Source: Achatina immaculata
Taxonomy: Eukaryota > Mollusca > Gastropoda > Stylommatophora > Achatinidae
DNA length: 64,000 nt
NCBI GenBank assembly: GCA_009760885.1
Contig: CM019696.1
Coordinates: 42,950,221-43,014,220 of the forward strand
Direction: 5' to 3'
Each line of letters begins with the position of its first letter. The stretch's first letter is position 1. Of the stretch, positions 1-10,566 are shown one piece after another. A program made the translations under genes and the position numbers. Under the pieces are notes generated by a model. That model worked only from the letters and a program-made list of their open reading frames with translations, did no database searches and had not been told where the DNA came from.

Positions 1-452
1 TCTCCTAGGATAGAAGGCTCCCCCTCCTAGGATAGAAGGCTCCCCCTCCTAGGATAGAAGGCCCCTCTCCTAGGATAGAAGGCCCCTCTCCTAGGATAGA
101 AGGCTCCCCCTCCTAGGATAGAAGGCTCCCCCTCCTAGGATAGAAGGCCCCCCTCCTAGGATAGAAGGCCCCCCCTCCTAGGATAGAAGGCTCCCCCTCC
201 TAGGATAGAAGGCTCCCCCTCCTAGGATAGAAGGCTCCCCCTCCTAGGATAGAAGGCCCCCCTCCTAGGATAGAAGGCCCCCCCTCCTAGGATAGAAGGC
301 CCCCCTCCTAGGATAGAAGGCTCCCCCTCCTAGGATAGAAGGCCCCTCTCCTAGGATAGAAGGCTCCCCCTCCTAGGATAGAAGGCTCCCCCTCCTAGGA
401 TAGAAGGCCCCCCTCCTAGGATAGAAGGCCCCCCCTCCTAGGATAGAAGACC
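1..452. repeat. Minisatellite, ~23 bp unit
   Basis: About 20 head-to-tail copies of a 22-24 bp unit built on CTCCTAGGATAGAAGG followed by a C-rich spacer of variable length. The array runs off the left edge of the window. Most copy-to-copy variation is in the number of Cs and in CTCC versus CCCC. No coding link was seen. Confidence 0.97.
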
Positions 453-974
453 CTCCAGCTTTTGACATTGCACACCTGTCAATAGGTGGAGGTGAGATCT
501 TGGCCTGGGGCAGCGCTGAGCTGTTCGGGATGGTGGATGGATGGAGACACAGAGATCACCTGTGGGGATAGGGAAAGTCTGGTGGAAATCGATGAGTCCA
601 GGACGTGACAAGCCTATGGGTCTCTACAACAATGGCTATCAGAATGAGGCGAACAAAGTAGCCAGAAGACTATAGGTGGCGGGGAATGGACATCGTTGAA
701 GCACCATCAGATCCCTCATCTCAAGGTCGGAGTGTCTCTGTGAAACTGTCTCAAAGCTGTCGGACGAACCGGTGTTGCACTTGGGGCCTGACCTCAGCTT
801 CTCACTGGAAAGGCCTCCTGAGTATGAAAGAAAGAACAAAACCCCCAAAATATGAAAATGCTAGAAACAAAAGGAAACCCATTCGAGCCCGAACGTCGCC
901 TGGTAAAAGGCCCGAGCCAGGTTGTTCGCCCCCCCCCCCAGGCTACCCTGAGCGAAGAATCAGCTACGGGGGGG
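453..974. other. No recognisable gene; C and G homopolymers
   Basis: I see no feature with support here. There is an 11-base C run at about 929-939 and a 12-base G run at 968-979, either of which can cause consensus errors. The short open frames over 639-1100 are not recognisable upstream of about 975. The segment may hold the 5' end of the Jockey-like element that follows. Confidence 0.5.
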
Positions 975-1520
975 GGGGGCACACTAGACATTCTTAAAAT
1001 CAACATTTCTAGACTTAGGCCAAAGGCCTCGGAATTAAGCAGACAGCTGAAAAAAGGTCAACATCCATACTGCGATCGTACAAGAAACCCTTCCATATGA
1101 AAAAGATCACTCAGTGCCTGGATACACCATGTACAAATGTGAATCAAGTAAATGTAGGGGTATTGCCACACTCTTGAGAAATGACATCCAAGGAGAAGTT
1201 AAAAACAGAAAGTGCAATGAGAATGATAGCCAAGAGATAACAGTATGACATGATGGACTGTGGTACACTCTGTATAATGTTTATTGTCCCCCAAATTCTA
1301 AAAGTCAAAACAACATACAGATATGCAGAAAACTATCATTGCAGGAGATTTTAATGCACATCTACCATCACTAGGATACAAAGACTGAAACCCTATGGAA
1401 AACAACACTGAAGAGCTACCTGACCTCACAACTGTCTCAGCAGACATCCACAACGATTGTACTATGAGAGCGCTTGATGACATAGGAAGCGACCATCGTC
1501 CTAAAGACCACACAAAGCAG
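975..1520 (+). pseudogene. Jockey-like LINE, broken endonuclease domain
   Basis: Reading all three forward frames gives an ordered AP-endonuclease-like domain of a Jockey-type ORF2. It starts with KINISRLRPKASELSRQL (the usual 'wNcrGLrpn..EL' start), then RGIATLLRNDIQGEV, WYTLYNVYCPPNSKSQ and IIAGDFNAHLPSLGY (the GDFNAH catalytic block), and ends near GSDHRP (the SDH block). At least two frameshifts and two stops break it, and no reverse transcriptase follows. The enzyme would nick target DNA for retrotransposition; this copy is dead. It could be the same family as the reverse transcriptase remnant at 54966, but the two do not overlap, so this cannot be tested here. Confidence 0.75.
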
Positions 1521-1603
1521 AATGTCAGACGGGCCTGCCTGCCCAATTCTTAACCCTTTTGAAATAAAGATCAATCAATCAATCAATCAGTCAGCAAGAC
1601 TTC
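1521..1603 (+). mobile_element. L2/CR1-like LINE, extreme 3' end
   Basis: About 80 bp matching the ends of the two L2-like fragments at 12910-12990 and 18300-18376. It carries the shared GCCTGCCTGCCCAATTCTTA block, AATAAAGAT, and an (ATCA)n tail. It is a severely 5'-truncated insertion between the Jockey-like endonuclease remnant and the Tc1-like remnant. Confidence 0.75.
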
Positions 1604-1812
1604 AGCTCATAACGTGATCACAAAATATGGAGATGCTGGTGATTTCAGTGATCAGAGGAGAAGTGGACATCCCTGGAAAACAACCCCACATGATGATAAT
1701 ACCACACGGCGAATTGTTATGCCTGCTAGCTAGGAGTTTGCGCATTAAATGTTAAAAGACAATCTGGTAACTCATATGACAGTGCACAGATGCTCATTTT
1801 TTCATGGTTGAT

Positions 1813-1990
1813 GGCGCCCCATGCCGTAGATCAAAGGCTGTGAAGGACTACCTGACGTGGCGCCCCATGCCGTAGATCAAAGGCTGTGAAGGACTACCTG
1901 ACGTGGCGCCCCATGCCGTAGATCAAAGGCTGTGAAGGACTACCTGACGTGGCGCCCCATGCCGTAGATCAAAGGCTGTGAAGGACTAGG
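1813..1990. repeat. 46-bp tandem array inside Tc1 coding sequence
   Basis: Four nearly identical copies of a 46-bp unit beginning GGCGCCCCATGCCGTAGATC. In the transposase frame the first unit encodes GAPCRRSKAVKDYLT, the segment around the second catalytic Asp of Tc1 transposases. 46 is not a multiple of three, so each copy shifts frame. Confidence 0.93.
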
Positions 1991-2087
1991 ACCAAAATGA
2001 CTGCTTGACTGCCCAAGTAACAGCTCAGACCTCATGCCCACAGAGAACTTGTAGACCCTCCAAGGGGATAGGCTGGCAGACAAGCCG

Positions 2088-2575
2088 CCATCACATTCCC
2101 GAGCTTTGACTGGAGTAATAAAGTAGGTTTGGTGCAGTTAACTTCCATGTGACCACTGGCACATCTCTAACTGATAGCATGTCACATCACATTCCGGAGC
2201 TTTGACTGGAGTAATAAAGTAGGTTTGGTGCAGTTAACTTCCATGTGACCACTGGCACATCTCTAACTGATAGCATGTCACATCACATTCCCGAGCTTTG
2301 ACTGGAGTAATAAAGTAGGTTTGGTGCAGTTAACTTCCATGTGACCACTGGCACATCTCTAACTGATAGCATGTCACATCACATTCCCGAGCTTTGACTG
2401 GAGTAATAAAGTAGGTTTGGTGCAGTTAACTTCCATGTGACCACTGGCACATCCCTAACTGATAGCATGTCACATCACATTCCGGAGCTTTGACTGGAGT
2501 AATAAAGTAGGTTCAGTGCAGTTAACTTCCATATGACCACTGGCACATCCCTAACTGATAGCGTGTAACATCACA
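2088..2575. repeat. 96-bp tandem array at Tc1 C-terminus
   Basis: Five copies of a 96-bp unit; the motif GAGCTTTGACTGG starts at about 2101, 2197, 2293, 2389 and 2485. In one frame the unit reads ALTGVIK.VWCS, resembling the Tc1 C-terminal 'L..aIKevW' segment, so it probably grew out of the transposase gene just upstream. Later copies are more diverged (GTTCAGTGC for GTTTGGTGC). Confidence 0.95.
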
Positions 2576-2760
2576 CTCTATCTGTTATAAACAACAAATG
2601 TGGCCATACCAGTGGCTTTTTGTTCACAGGAGTGTAAATATTCCTCCGCTGTGTCAGTTTTTTTCGTTAGTCACATATACATATTCAGATTTGGATTACT
2701 TGTTTCTGTAGAACCTGGAATTTCAAGACAATGACAATCTTAAACTTTTGCAAGTGACTG

Positions 2761-2801
2761 TATATACATACATACACACACACACACATATATATATATA
2801 T
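2761..2801. repeat. CA/TA microsatellite
   Basis: Compound simple repeat: (TACA)n, (CA)n, then (TA)n. About 170 bases upstream (2590-2760) show nothing recognisable. Confidence 0.9.
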
Positions 2802-2802
2802 A

Positions 2803-3010
2803 GTGCTAAGTTTCATGATAGATGAAGATATAACAAATACATATACTTGTACATGAAGATGTGGCAAAGATATATACTTGTACTTGAAGATGTGGCAAAG
2901 ATATATACTTGTACTTGAAGATGTGGCACAGAGTTATACTTGTTCTTAGTTCCATGATAGATGAAGATGTGGCAAATATATATAGTTGTACATGAAAATG
3001 TCGCAGAAAT
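2803..3010. repeat. 31-bp minisatellite
   Basis: About six copies of a 31-bp unit containing ACTTGTACTTGAAGATGTGG; the ATATACTTG block starts at 2841, 2872 and 2903. Outer copies carry the variant TTCATGATAGATGAAGAT. No coding association was found. Confidence 0.85.
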
Positions 3011-3158
3011 ACCTTCAAAAGCTCATGTAGATGCTAAACTATTTAAAATACAAGTAAGAACAGCTTTATTAATTAACGAATTAAATTTTCTGTTTACACC
3101 TTAATTCTACAAAAACATACAGGACATAGGAAAACATAAAATATAAATTCCCATGAAC

Positions 3159-4083
3159 GATAAGGGGACCGTCAGGGATGCATATTGTCGCCGTACTTAT
3201 TTAACTTGTATGCTGAAAATATAATGAGGAATGTTAGAGAAGATGCAGATAAAGAATATTACGATGCCATAACAATTGAAGGTTATGATATACCAGAGAT
3301 TAGATATGCTGATGACACAGTATTACTGTCAACAACACAAAAAGGAATTAAAAAACTAATTATGTCAGTCCGTAAGAACAGCGAAGAGCAAAACCTTTAT
3401 CTTAATGTAAAGAAAAAATTAAATTGATGACAAATGACAAAATAAATAAGGCTGCTGAAGTGTATATCAATAAGGATAAATTAGAAGAGGTGGAAAGTTT
3501 TGAATATTTGAATCTTTACTAACTAATAATGGAGATACAAGGAGGGAAATTAAAAGGAGGACATCTACCGCTCTTCAGAAAGTAAAACAACGAAATAAGC
3601 TGTGAAAAGGAACAGACAGAACTACAAAATAAGATTTTTAAGGGCATGCATCTTTCTCATCGCAACATATGCCTGTGAGACCTGGACACTTAACAAAACA
3701 GCTGAGAAACGCGTAAATGCCTTTGAATGCAAATGCTACAGAAGAGATCTTCAAATATCATGGACACAAAAAATGAACAAATATATCCATACTACAAGAA
3801 CTTACTACTGAAGAATGTAGAGTAGCAAGGAAGATTAAACACAGAAAACTTAAATATTTTGGGCATATCATACGTCATGATAATCTAGAGAAGATCTTCT
3901 TGGAAGGGTACATAATGGAAAAAAGAAAGAGAGGAAGATCAAGGCGAAGATGGGTGCAAGGCATCGTTGATAATCTGTGAATAGACACATCAGCAGCAGG
4001 GCATCTTGCTTACAACCGAGAGGCCTACAGGAGAGCTGTTAGGGAGGCAAAGTTCAGCAATAGACATGCAAATAACTGACTGA
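3159..4083 (+). mobile_element. RTE-like LINE family B, 5'-truncated (copy 1)
   Basis: Starts inside the reverse transcriptase (degraded QGVRQGCILSPYLFNLY), then an open frame at 3185-3427 with NIMRNVRED and the catalytic RYADDTVLLS block. After a frameshift, 3602-3811 carries the C-terminal TYACETWTLNKTAEKRVNAF segment. The end (GHIIRHDN, then KRGRSRRRW) leads to a (CTGA)n tail at about 4072. Frameshifts at ~3427 and ~3520 make it non-functional. Confidence 0.85.
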
Positions 4084-4152
4084 CTGACATGGATGATATT
4101 CAACAAAAACATACAGGACATAGGAAAACATAAAATATAAATTCCCATGAAC

Positions 4153-5077
4153 GATAAGGGGACCGTCAGGGATGCATATTGTCGCCGTACTTATTTAACT
4201 TGTATGCTGAAAATATAATGAGGAATGTTAGAGAAGATGCAGATAAAGAATATTACGATGCCATAACAATTGAAGGTTATGATATACCAGAGATTAGATA
4301 TGCTGATGACACAGTATTACTGTCAACAACACAAAAAGGAATTAAAAAACTAATTATGTCAGTCCGTAAGAACAGCGAAGAGCAAAACCTTTATCTTAAT
4401 GTAAAGAAAAAATTAAATTGATGACAAATGACAAAATAAATAAGGCTGCTGAAGTGTATATCAATAAGGATAAATTAGAAGAGGTGGAAAGTTTTGAATA
4501 TTTGAATCTTTACTAACTAATAATGGAGATACAAGGAGGGAAATTAAAAGGAGGACATCTACCGCTCTTCAGAAAGTAAAACAACGAAATAAGCTGTGAA
4601 AAGGAACAGACAGAACTACAAAATAAGATTTTTAAGGGCATGCATCTTTCTCATCGCAACATATGCCTGTGAGACCTGGACACTTAACAAAACAGCTGAG
4701 AAACGCGTAAATGCCTTTGAATGCAAATGCTACAGAAGAGATCTTCAAATATCATGGACACAAAAAATGAACAAATATATCCATACTACAAGAACTTACT
4801 ACTGAAGAATGTAGAGTAGCAAGGAAGATTAAACACAGAAAACTTAAATATTTTGGGCATATCATACGTCATGATAATCTAGAGAAGATCTTCTTGGAAG
4901 GGTACATAATGGAAAAAAGAAAGAGAGGAAGATCAAGGCGAAGATGGGTGCAAGGCATCGTTGATAATCTGTGAATAGACACATCAGCAGCAGGGCATCT
5001 TGCTTACAACCGAGAGGCCTACAGGAGAGCTGTTAGGGAGGCAAAGTTCAGCAATAGACATGCAAATAACTGACTGA
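4153..5077 (+). mobile_element. RTE-like LINE family B, 5'-truncated (copy 2)
   Basis: Duplicate of the fragment at 3159-4083, with the same open frames (4179-4421 and 4596-4805), the same frameshifts and the same (CTGA)n tail. It arose by segmental duplication, not by a second insertion, since the flank is duplicated too. Confidence 0.85.
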
Positions 5078-5097
5078 CTGACATGGATGATATTCAA

Positions 5098-5370
5098 CAA
5101 AAAAGGAATGGAAAAAATAGCAGAAAAAATGGCAGCACTTAGCTGTGAGTTGCATGAAGCTGAGTTCACTTGGTGGAGTATTGTGAATGTGGGGACTTGT
5201 GAATGTGGGGACTTGTGAGGTGTAATAGGTTGGCAGTGAAGAGAGGGTGGGGAAAGCGAAAAGGAAATGGAGGTCTAAACTGGTAATCTAGCCCAGACCA
5301 GGTGTGGGTGGAACAGAAGATGGTAGCTCCGCTAGAAGGTTTGTCATCTAGTGCAATGAGGAGGTTCTGC
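5098..5370. other. No recognisable feature
   Basis: Purine-rich single-copy sequence; no gene, repeat or transposon motif that I recognise. Confidence 0.5.
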
Positions 5371-5642
5371 AATATGAGTTACAGGTGAGGAAAGAGTAGA
5401 ATTTAGCACAGAGGGAATATGAGTTACAGGTGAGGAGAGAGTAGAATTTAGCATATAGAGAATATGAGTTACAGTTGAGGAAAGAGTAGAATTTAGCACA
5501 GAGAGAACATGAGTTACAGGCGAGGAAAGAGTAGAATTTAGCACAGAGAGAATATGAGTTACAGGTGAGGAAAGAGTAGAATTTAGCATAGAGAGAATAT
5601 GAGTTACAGGTGAGGAAAGAGTAGAATTTAGCACAGAGAGAG
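5371..5642. repeat. 45-bp minisatellite
   Basis: Six copies of a 45-bp unit starting AATATGAGTTACAGGTGAGG. The length is a multiple of three, so the minus strand stays open for hundreds of codons; I regard that as a consequence of the period, not a gene. Confidence 0.95.
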
Positions 5643-5717
5643 AATGATTGTAAAGAAAAGGAAGGTTATGTTTCATCACTACAGTATCACCTGTCAATAA
5701 AAGAGGATTAAAGTCAA

Positions 5718-6660
5718 ACAGCAGCAGGACAGAAACATTATAACAGAGATAAATAGCAACAAGACAGAACCATGATAGCAGAGATAAATAGCAACAAGAC
5801 AGAAACATGATAACAGAGATAAATAGCAACAAGACAGAAACATGATAACAGAGATAAATAGCAACAAGACAGAAACATGATAACAGAGATAAATAGCAAC
5901 AAGACAGAAACATGATAACAGAGATAAATAGCAACAAGACAGAACCATTAAAACAGAGATAAATAGCAACAAGACAGAACCATGATAACAGAGATAAATA
6001 GCAACAAGACAGAAACATGATAACAGAGATAAATAGTAACAAGACAGAAAAATGATAACAGAGCTAAACAGTAACAAGACAGAACCATGATAACAGAGTT
6101 AATCTGTAACAAGACAGAAACATGATAACAGAGATAAATAGCAACAAGAGAGAACCATTATAACAGAGCTAAACAGTAACAAGACAGAAACAAGATAACA
6201 GAGCTAAACAGTAACAGGACAGAAACATGATAATGGAACTAAGCAGTAATAAGACAGAAACATTATCATAGAGCTAAACAGTAACAAGACAGAACCATGA
6301 TAACAGAGCTAAACAGTAACAAGATAGAAACATGATAGCAGAGTTAACAGTAACAAGTCAAAGCACGAACATTATAAAAGAGCTAAACAGTAGCAAGACA
6401 GAAACATTGTAACATAGCTAAACAGGAATAAGACAAAAGCATGATAACAGAGCTAAACAGTAACATGACAGAAACATGATAACAGGGCTAAGCAGTAACA
6501 AGACGCAAACATGATAACAGAACTAAACAGTAACAAGACAAGACATGAACATGATAACAGAGCTAAACAGTAACAAACATGATAACAGAGCTAAATAGTA
6601 ACAAAACAGAAATATGATAAAAGAGCTGAGCAAGACACAAACATGATAAATTAACGGAAA
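5718..6660. repeat. 35-bp minisatellite, graded divergence
   Basis: About 27 copies of a 35-bp unit (CAACAAGACAGAAACATGAT plus AACAGAGATAAATAG). Copies at 5740-6050 are nearly identical; from ~6060 to 6660 they become more diverged and irregular. This gradient suggests recent expansion at the left end. Long minus-strand open frames here (5344-6077) are periodic artefacts. Confidence 0.95.
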
Positions 6661-6899
6661 AACTACAGTCAAAATGAACAATGGATCTGGTGGATTCACT
6701 GAAGGCTGAAATATGGATCTAGTGGATACACTGAAGGATGAGTTAAAGTCAAAATAAATAACAGCTGGAATAATCTAACAGGTGAACTAACACAAAAATA
6801 GAAAAAAACTAATAGAGGAACTACTAGAAGAACTAATAATGGAACTAACAGAAGAAGGAACTAAGAAATAGCTTTGATATTGAAATATATTTTACTGCA

Positions 6900-7473
6900 C
6901 GCAGAAATCCCTTAGTGGAAAATGTAGATTGAAAATAATGAATGATGCCGCGTCAGTGAGGCGTCATAAGATTAATCAGGCTTGGTCCTTGTGACTCTCA
7001 TACTAGTCACGTGATTTCATCATGGCGGTCGATGTATTTGGTCAGAGTTAGGCTGCTAATCTCGCGGAGAAATTGAAGGAATGCCACGTATGGACATTCG
7101 GGTCACTTGGCAACCAAAGAAGGAACAATTGCTTTCTGGTGAAGTGGACAGGTTTTAAGACAAAGATGCCATTCTGTCAGTTAAAGTGACATTATGATTG
7201 GATTCTGTCCAAGTGACTAAACGAACATAAAACTGATCATAACAGACTTCATGGCTCGGAAAACTGAAGAAGAAGAAGACTTCAAAATGGAATAAATCAA
7301 AGATTATCGGCAGATTCTGAATACGTCAGACAAATACAATTCTCATTCAATAAACTCTCAAGACATCAAGTTCAAACATGAAAATGACAGTTGTAAGTGA
7401 ATAAGACATTTGTTGCACAACATGAACGTAGTTAACTTAAAGATATTATATTTAGCCAGTATTTATATTTAGC
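6900..7473. other. Unrecognised single-copy-like block (repeated at ~7930-8503)
   Basis: Less repetitive sequence in both copies of the duplication. It contains ATCATGGCGGTCGATG, but no open frame longer than a few dozen codons and no transposon motif. I see nothing that identifies it. Confidence 0.5.
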
Positions 7474-7886
7474 ATCAGTAAGAATAAATGGTGAAACAAC
7501 AACTTGGTCTGATATAAAATAAGGTGCATACTGTCGCCTTATTTATTTAACTTAGATACTGAAAATATAATGATGAATGTTAGAGAAGATGTAGACAAAG
7601 AATATTACGGTGCCATAAAAATTGGAGGTTATGAAATACCAGAGATTAGATATGATGATGACACAGTATTACTGTCCACAACACAAAAAGGAATTCAAAA
7701 AATAATTATGTCAGTCCGTAAGAACAGCGAAGAGCAAAACCTTTATCTTAATGCAAAGAAAACTGAATCGATGGCAACTGACAAAATAAATAAGACAGCT
7801 GAAATATATCAATGAGGACAATTAGAAGAGGTGGAGAGTTTTGAGTATCTTGGATCATTACTAACTAATAATAAAGATACAATGAG
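7474..7886 (+). mobile_element. RTE-like LINE family B, truncated both ends (duplicate)
   Basis: Begins at VRINGETTTWSDIK within the reverse transcriptase, then an open frame at 7570-7815 with NVREDVDKEYYGAIKIGGYE and RYDDDTVLLS (YADD changed to YDDD). It lacks the C-terminal part because the duplication breakpoint cuts it. Small indels relative to the copy at 8504 break the frame at ~7808. Confidence 0.85.
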
Positions 7887-8503
7887 GGAACTAAGAAATA
7901 GCTTTGATATTGAAATATATTTTACTGCACGCAGAAATCCCTTAGTGGAAAATGTAGATTGAAAATAATGAATGATGCCGCGTCAGTGAGGCGTCATAAG
8001 ATTAATCAGGCTTGGTCCTTGTGACTCTCATACTAGTCACGTGATTTCATCATGGCGGTCGATGTATTTGGTCAGAGTTAGGCTGCTAATCTCGCGGAGA
8101 AATTGAAGGAATGCCACGTATGGACATTCGGGTCACTTGGCAACCAAAGAAGGAACAATTGCTTTCTGGTGAAGTGGACAGGTTTTAAGACAAAGATGCC
8201 ATTCTGTCAGTTAAAGTGACATTATGATTGGATTCTGTCCAAGTGACTAAACGAACATAAAACTGATCATAACAGACTTCATGGCTCGGAAAACTGAAGA
8301 AGAAGAAGACTTCAAAATGGAATAAATCAAAGATTATCGGCAGATTCTGAATACGTCAGACAAATACAATTCTCATTCAATAAACTCTCAAGACATCAAG
8401 TTCAAACATGAAAATGACAGTTGTAAGTGAATAAGACATTTGTTGCACAACATGAACGTAGTTAACTTAAAGATATTATATTTAGCCAGTATTTATATTT
8501 AGC

Positions 8504-9456
8504 ATCAGTAAGAATAAATGGTGAAACAACAACTTGGTCTGATATAAAATAAGGTGCATACTGTCGCCTTATTTATTTAACTTAGATACTGAAAATATAA
8601 TGATGAATGTTAGAGAAGATGTAGACAAAGAATATTACGGTGCCATAAAAATTGGAGGTTATGAAATACCAGAGATTAGATATGATGATGACACAGTATT
8701 ACTGTCCACAACACAAAAAGGAATTCAAAAAATAATTATGTCAGTCCGTAAGAACAGCGAAGAGCAAAACCTTTATCTTAATGCAAAGAAAACTGAATCG
8801 ATGGCAACTGACAAAATAAATAAGACAGCTGAAATATATATCAATGAGGACAAATTAGAAGAGGTGGAGAGTTTTGAGTATCTTGGATCATTACTAACTA
8901 ATAATAAAGAGATACAATGAGGGAACTAAAACGATGACATCTACCGCTCTTCAAAAAGTAAAACAACGAAAGAAGCTGTGGAGAGGATCAGAGAGAACTA
9001 CAAAATACGATTTTTAAGGGCATACATCTTTCTCACCACAGCACACGCATGTGAGACTAGGACACTTAACAAAACAGCTGAGAAGCACATAAATGCCTTT
9101 GAATTAAATGCTATAGAAGAGTCGTTCAAATATCATTGGACACAAAAAAGAACAAATATATCCATACTACAAGAACTTAATATTGAGGAAGCCTGGCTAG
9201 TAAGGAAGATTAAACAGAGAAAACTTAAATAGGTTGGAAATATTAAACGTCATGATAATCTACAGAAGACAGTTTTTGAAAGGGTACATAATGGTAAAAG
9301 AAGACCAAAGCGAAGATGGCTGCAAGACATCGTTGATAATCTGCAAATGGATGCATCATCAGCAGGGCATCTTGCTTACAACCTAGAGGCCTACAGGAGA
9401 GCTGATAGGGATGCAAGCAAAGTTCCGGAGGGGACGTGCAAAAGATTGATTGATCT
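8504..9456 (+). mobile_element. RTE-like LINE family B, 5'-truncated
   Basis: The longer partner of the fragment at 7474. Open frames at 8600-8920 (RYDDDTVLLS; IYINEDKLEEVESFEYLGSL) and 8978-9232 (ACETRTLNKTAEKHINAFE) are joined by a frameshift at ~8920. It continues through the usual 3' end and finishes in a (TTGA)n tail at 9445-9455. YDDD in place of YADD and several stops mean it is dead. Confidence 0.87.
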
Positions 9457-9808
9457 ATATTTAGAGCGACCGATTTAAATAAATATGCTAAGAGCTCAGA
9501 TACCGGCACGACTACAAGTTGTTGTTGACCTTTGCTCTCCAGTAACAGACTGAACGTCTGCGTGGAGAATACATACTCGTACAAGCAAGGCTAAAGAAGT
9601 AAAGGCAGTTGGAAAATTACGTAGTAACGACAATGGACAGAAAATAATGCAAAAGAAATTCGTAGTGGCTGATAGGTAGTTGGAACACCCCACAAATTAG
9701 TGTTCAGTCCTTAGTCTAGTTGAAACCTAGGTCAAATAAACATGGATGCTCCAGTGAATGACTGCACCATGGTTGAACTAACATCCTAGCGAGTTTAATT
9801 TGTTGCAA
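9457..9808. other. No recognisable feature
   Basis: Single-copy-like sequence with no gene or repeat I can support. A minus-strand frame here (9243-9584) is mostly LINE read in the wrong frame. Confidence 0.5.
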
Positions 9809-10290
9809 AAAGAGTGAAACCTGTAGGAATTTGCCGTAGAATGTTGTAGGAATTCACTGTAGTGTTGTAAAAATTCATCGTATAATGTTACAGGAATTCA
9901 CCGTAGAATGTTAGAATTCAGTGAAGAATGTTACAGGAATTCACTGTAGAATGTTGGGATTCACAGTAGAATGTTGCAGGAATTCACAGTAGAATGTTGG
10001 AATTCACCTTAGAATGGTGCAGGAAATCACCATAGAATGTTGGAATTAACCGTATAATGTTGCAAGAATTCACCGTAGAATGTTGAAAGTCACCGTAAAA
10101 TGTAGGAATTCACCGTAGAATGTTGCAAGAATTCACCTTAGAATGTTGCAGGAAATCAGCGTAGAATATTGCAGGAAATCGGCGTAGAATGTTGCAGGAA
10201 ATCAGAGTAGGATGTTGCAGAAAATCAGCGTAGAATGTTGCAGAAAATCAGCGTAGAATGTTGCAGAAAATCAACGTAGAATGTTGAGGC
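9809..10290. repeat. ~23-bp minisatellite, degenerate
   Basis: About 20 copies built on AATTCACCGTAGAATGTTGC, 14 to 23 bp long because some units lack the TGCAGG segment. The right half has AATCAGCGTAGAATGTTGCA. A mixed-length, old array. Confidence 0.9.
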
Positions 10291-10566
10291 AATAAAAAAA
10301 AGTGGCGTGATGAAGTTTATGACCAGATGGAGAGGTCGGAAGTGATAAAAAAAGCAAGTGGACCCGACATGGCTTCATCTGGTCCGCCGTCAGTTTGTGG
10401 TCCACCAGCCCTCATCAGTATTACTCAAAGAAGCCTACACCAACATCGTACACACAAACCCACATCATAATATATATAGCGCCGTGACGCGTGGCGTAGG
10501 CGATCACTTCGCTCCACAATTCCCTGTCTTTAGACTTGATTATGAGATCTGCCGGTGACTTTCTTC
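10291..10566. other. No recognisable feature
   Basis: Single-copy-like sequence between the minisatellite and the antisense LINE. A 66-codon forward frame (10358-10558) has no recognisable motif and I do not call it a gene. Confidence 0.5.

Larger units (their letters stand above)
1602..2590 (+). pseudogene. Tc1-like transposase remnant with two internal arrays
   Basis: The segment at 1602-1735 translates to SAHNVITKYGDAG, then RRSGHPWKTTPHDD, the paired-type helix-turn-helix of Tc1 transposases. After an internal deletion, 1800-1860 gives FFMVDGAPCRRSKAVKDYL, the second catalytic Asp block (family form QDGAPCH..K.VK.YL). 2010-2056 gives LDCPSNSSDLMPTENL and a stop where TGG is usual, the 'DWP.nSPDLNPIENLW' block with the catalytic Glu. 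2060-2160 resembles the C-terminus (DRLADKPP...LTGVIK.VW). Two parts have become tandem arrays (1813-1990 and 2088-2575). No terminal inverted repeats were found. The gene is dead. Confidence 0.75.
3110..5097. repeat. Tandem duplication, two 994-bp copies
   Basis: Positions 3110-4103 are repeated at 4104-5097 with no difference that I could find by eye. The junctions share CAAAAA. Each copy contains the 3' part of a family B LINE plus about 50 bp of flank on its left. The complete identity means either a very recent duplication or an assembly artefact. Confidence 0.93.
6857..8925. repeat. Tandem duplication, two ~1030-bp copies
   Basis: 6857-7886 is repeated from 7887 onward. GGAACTAA occurs at the left edge (6857), at the junction (7887) and at the right edge (~8918), so the breakpoints share 8-bp microhomology. 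The two copies differ by three small indels clustered at about 7807-7880. Each copy holds ~600 bp of unrecognised sequence plus a family B LINE fragment. Confidence 0.93.

Noticed and set aside
1..452. CRISPR-like direct repeats
   Set aside because: Units are contiguous with no unique spacers and the context is an animal genome; this is a minisatellite. The same holds for every other array here.
5344..6077. Cys/Leu-rich minus-strand frames that look like membrane proteins
   Set aside because: Products of the 45-bp and 35-bp arrays read in reverse; no non-repeat sequence supports a gene.
10358..10558. 66-codon frame as a host gene
   Set aside because: Short, no motif, and bounded by a minisatellite and a LINE.
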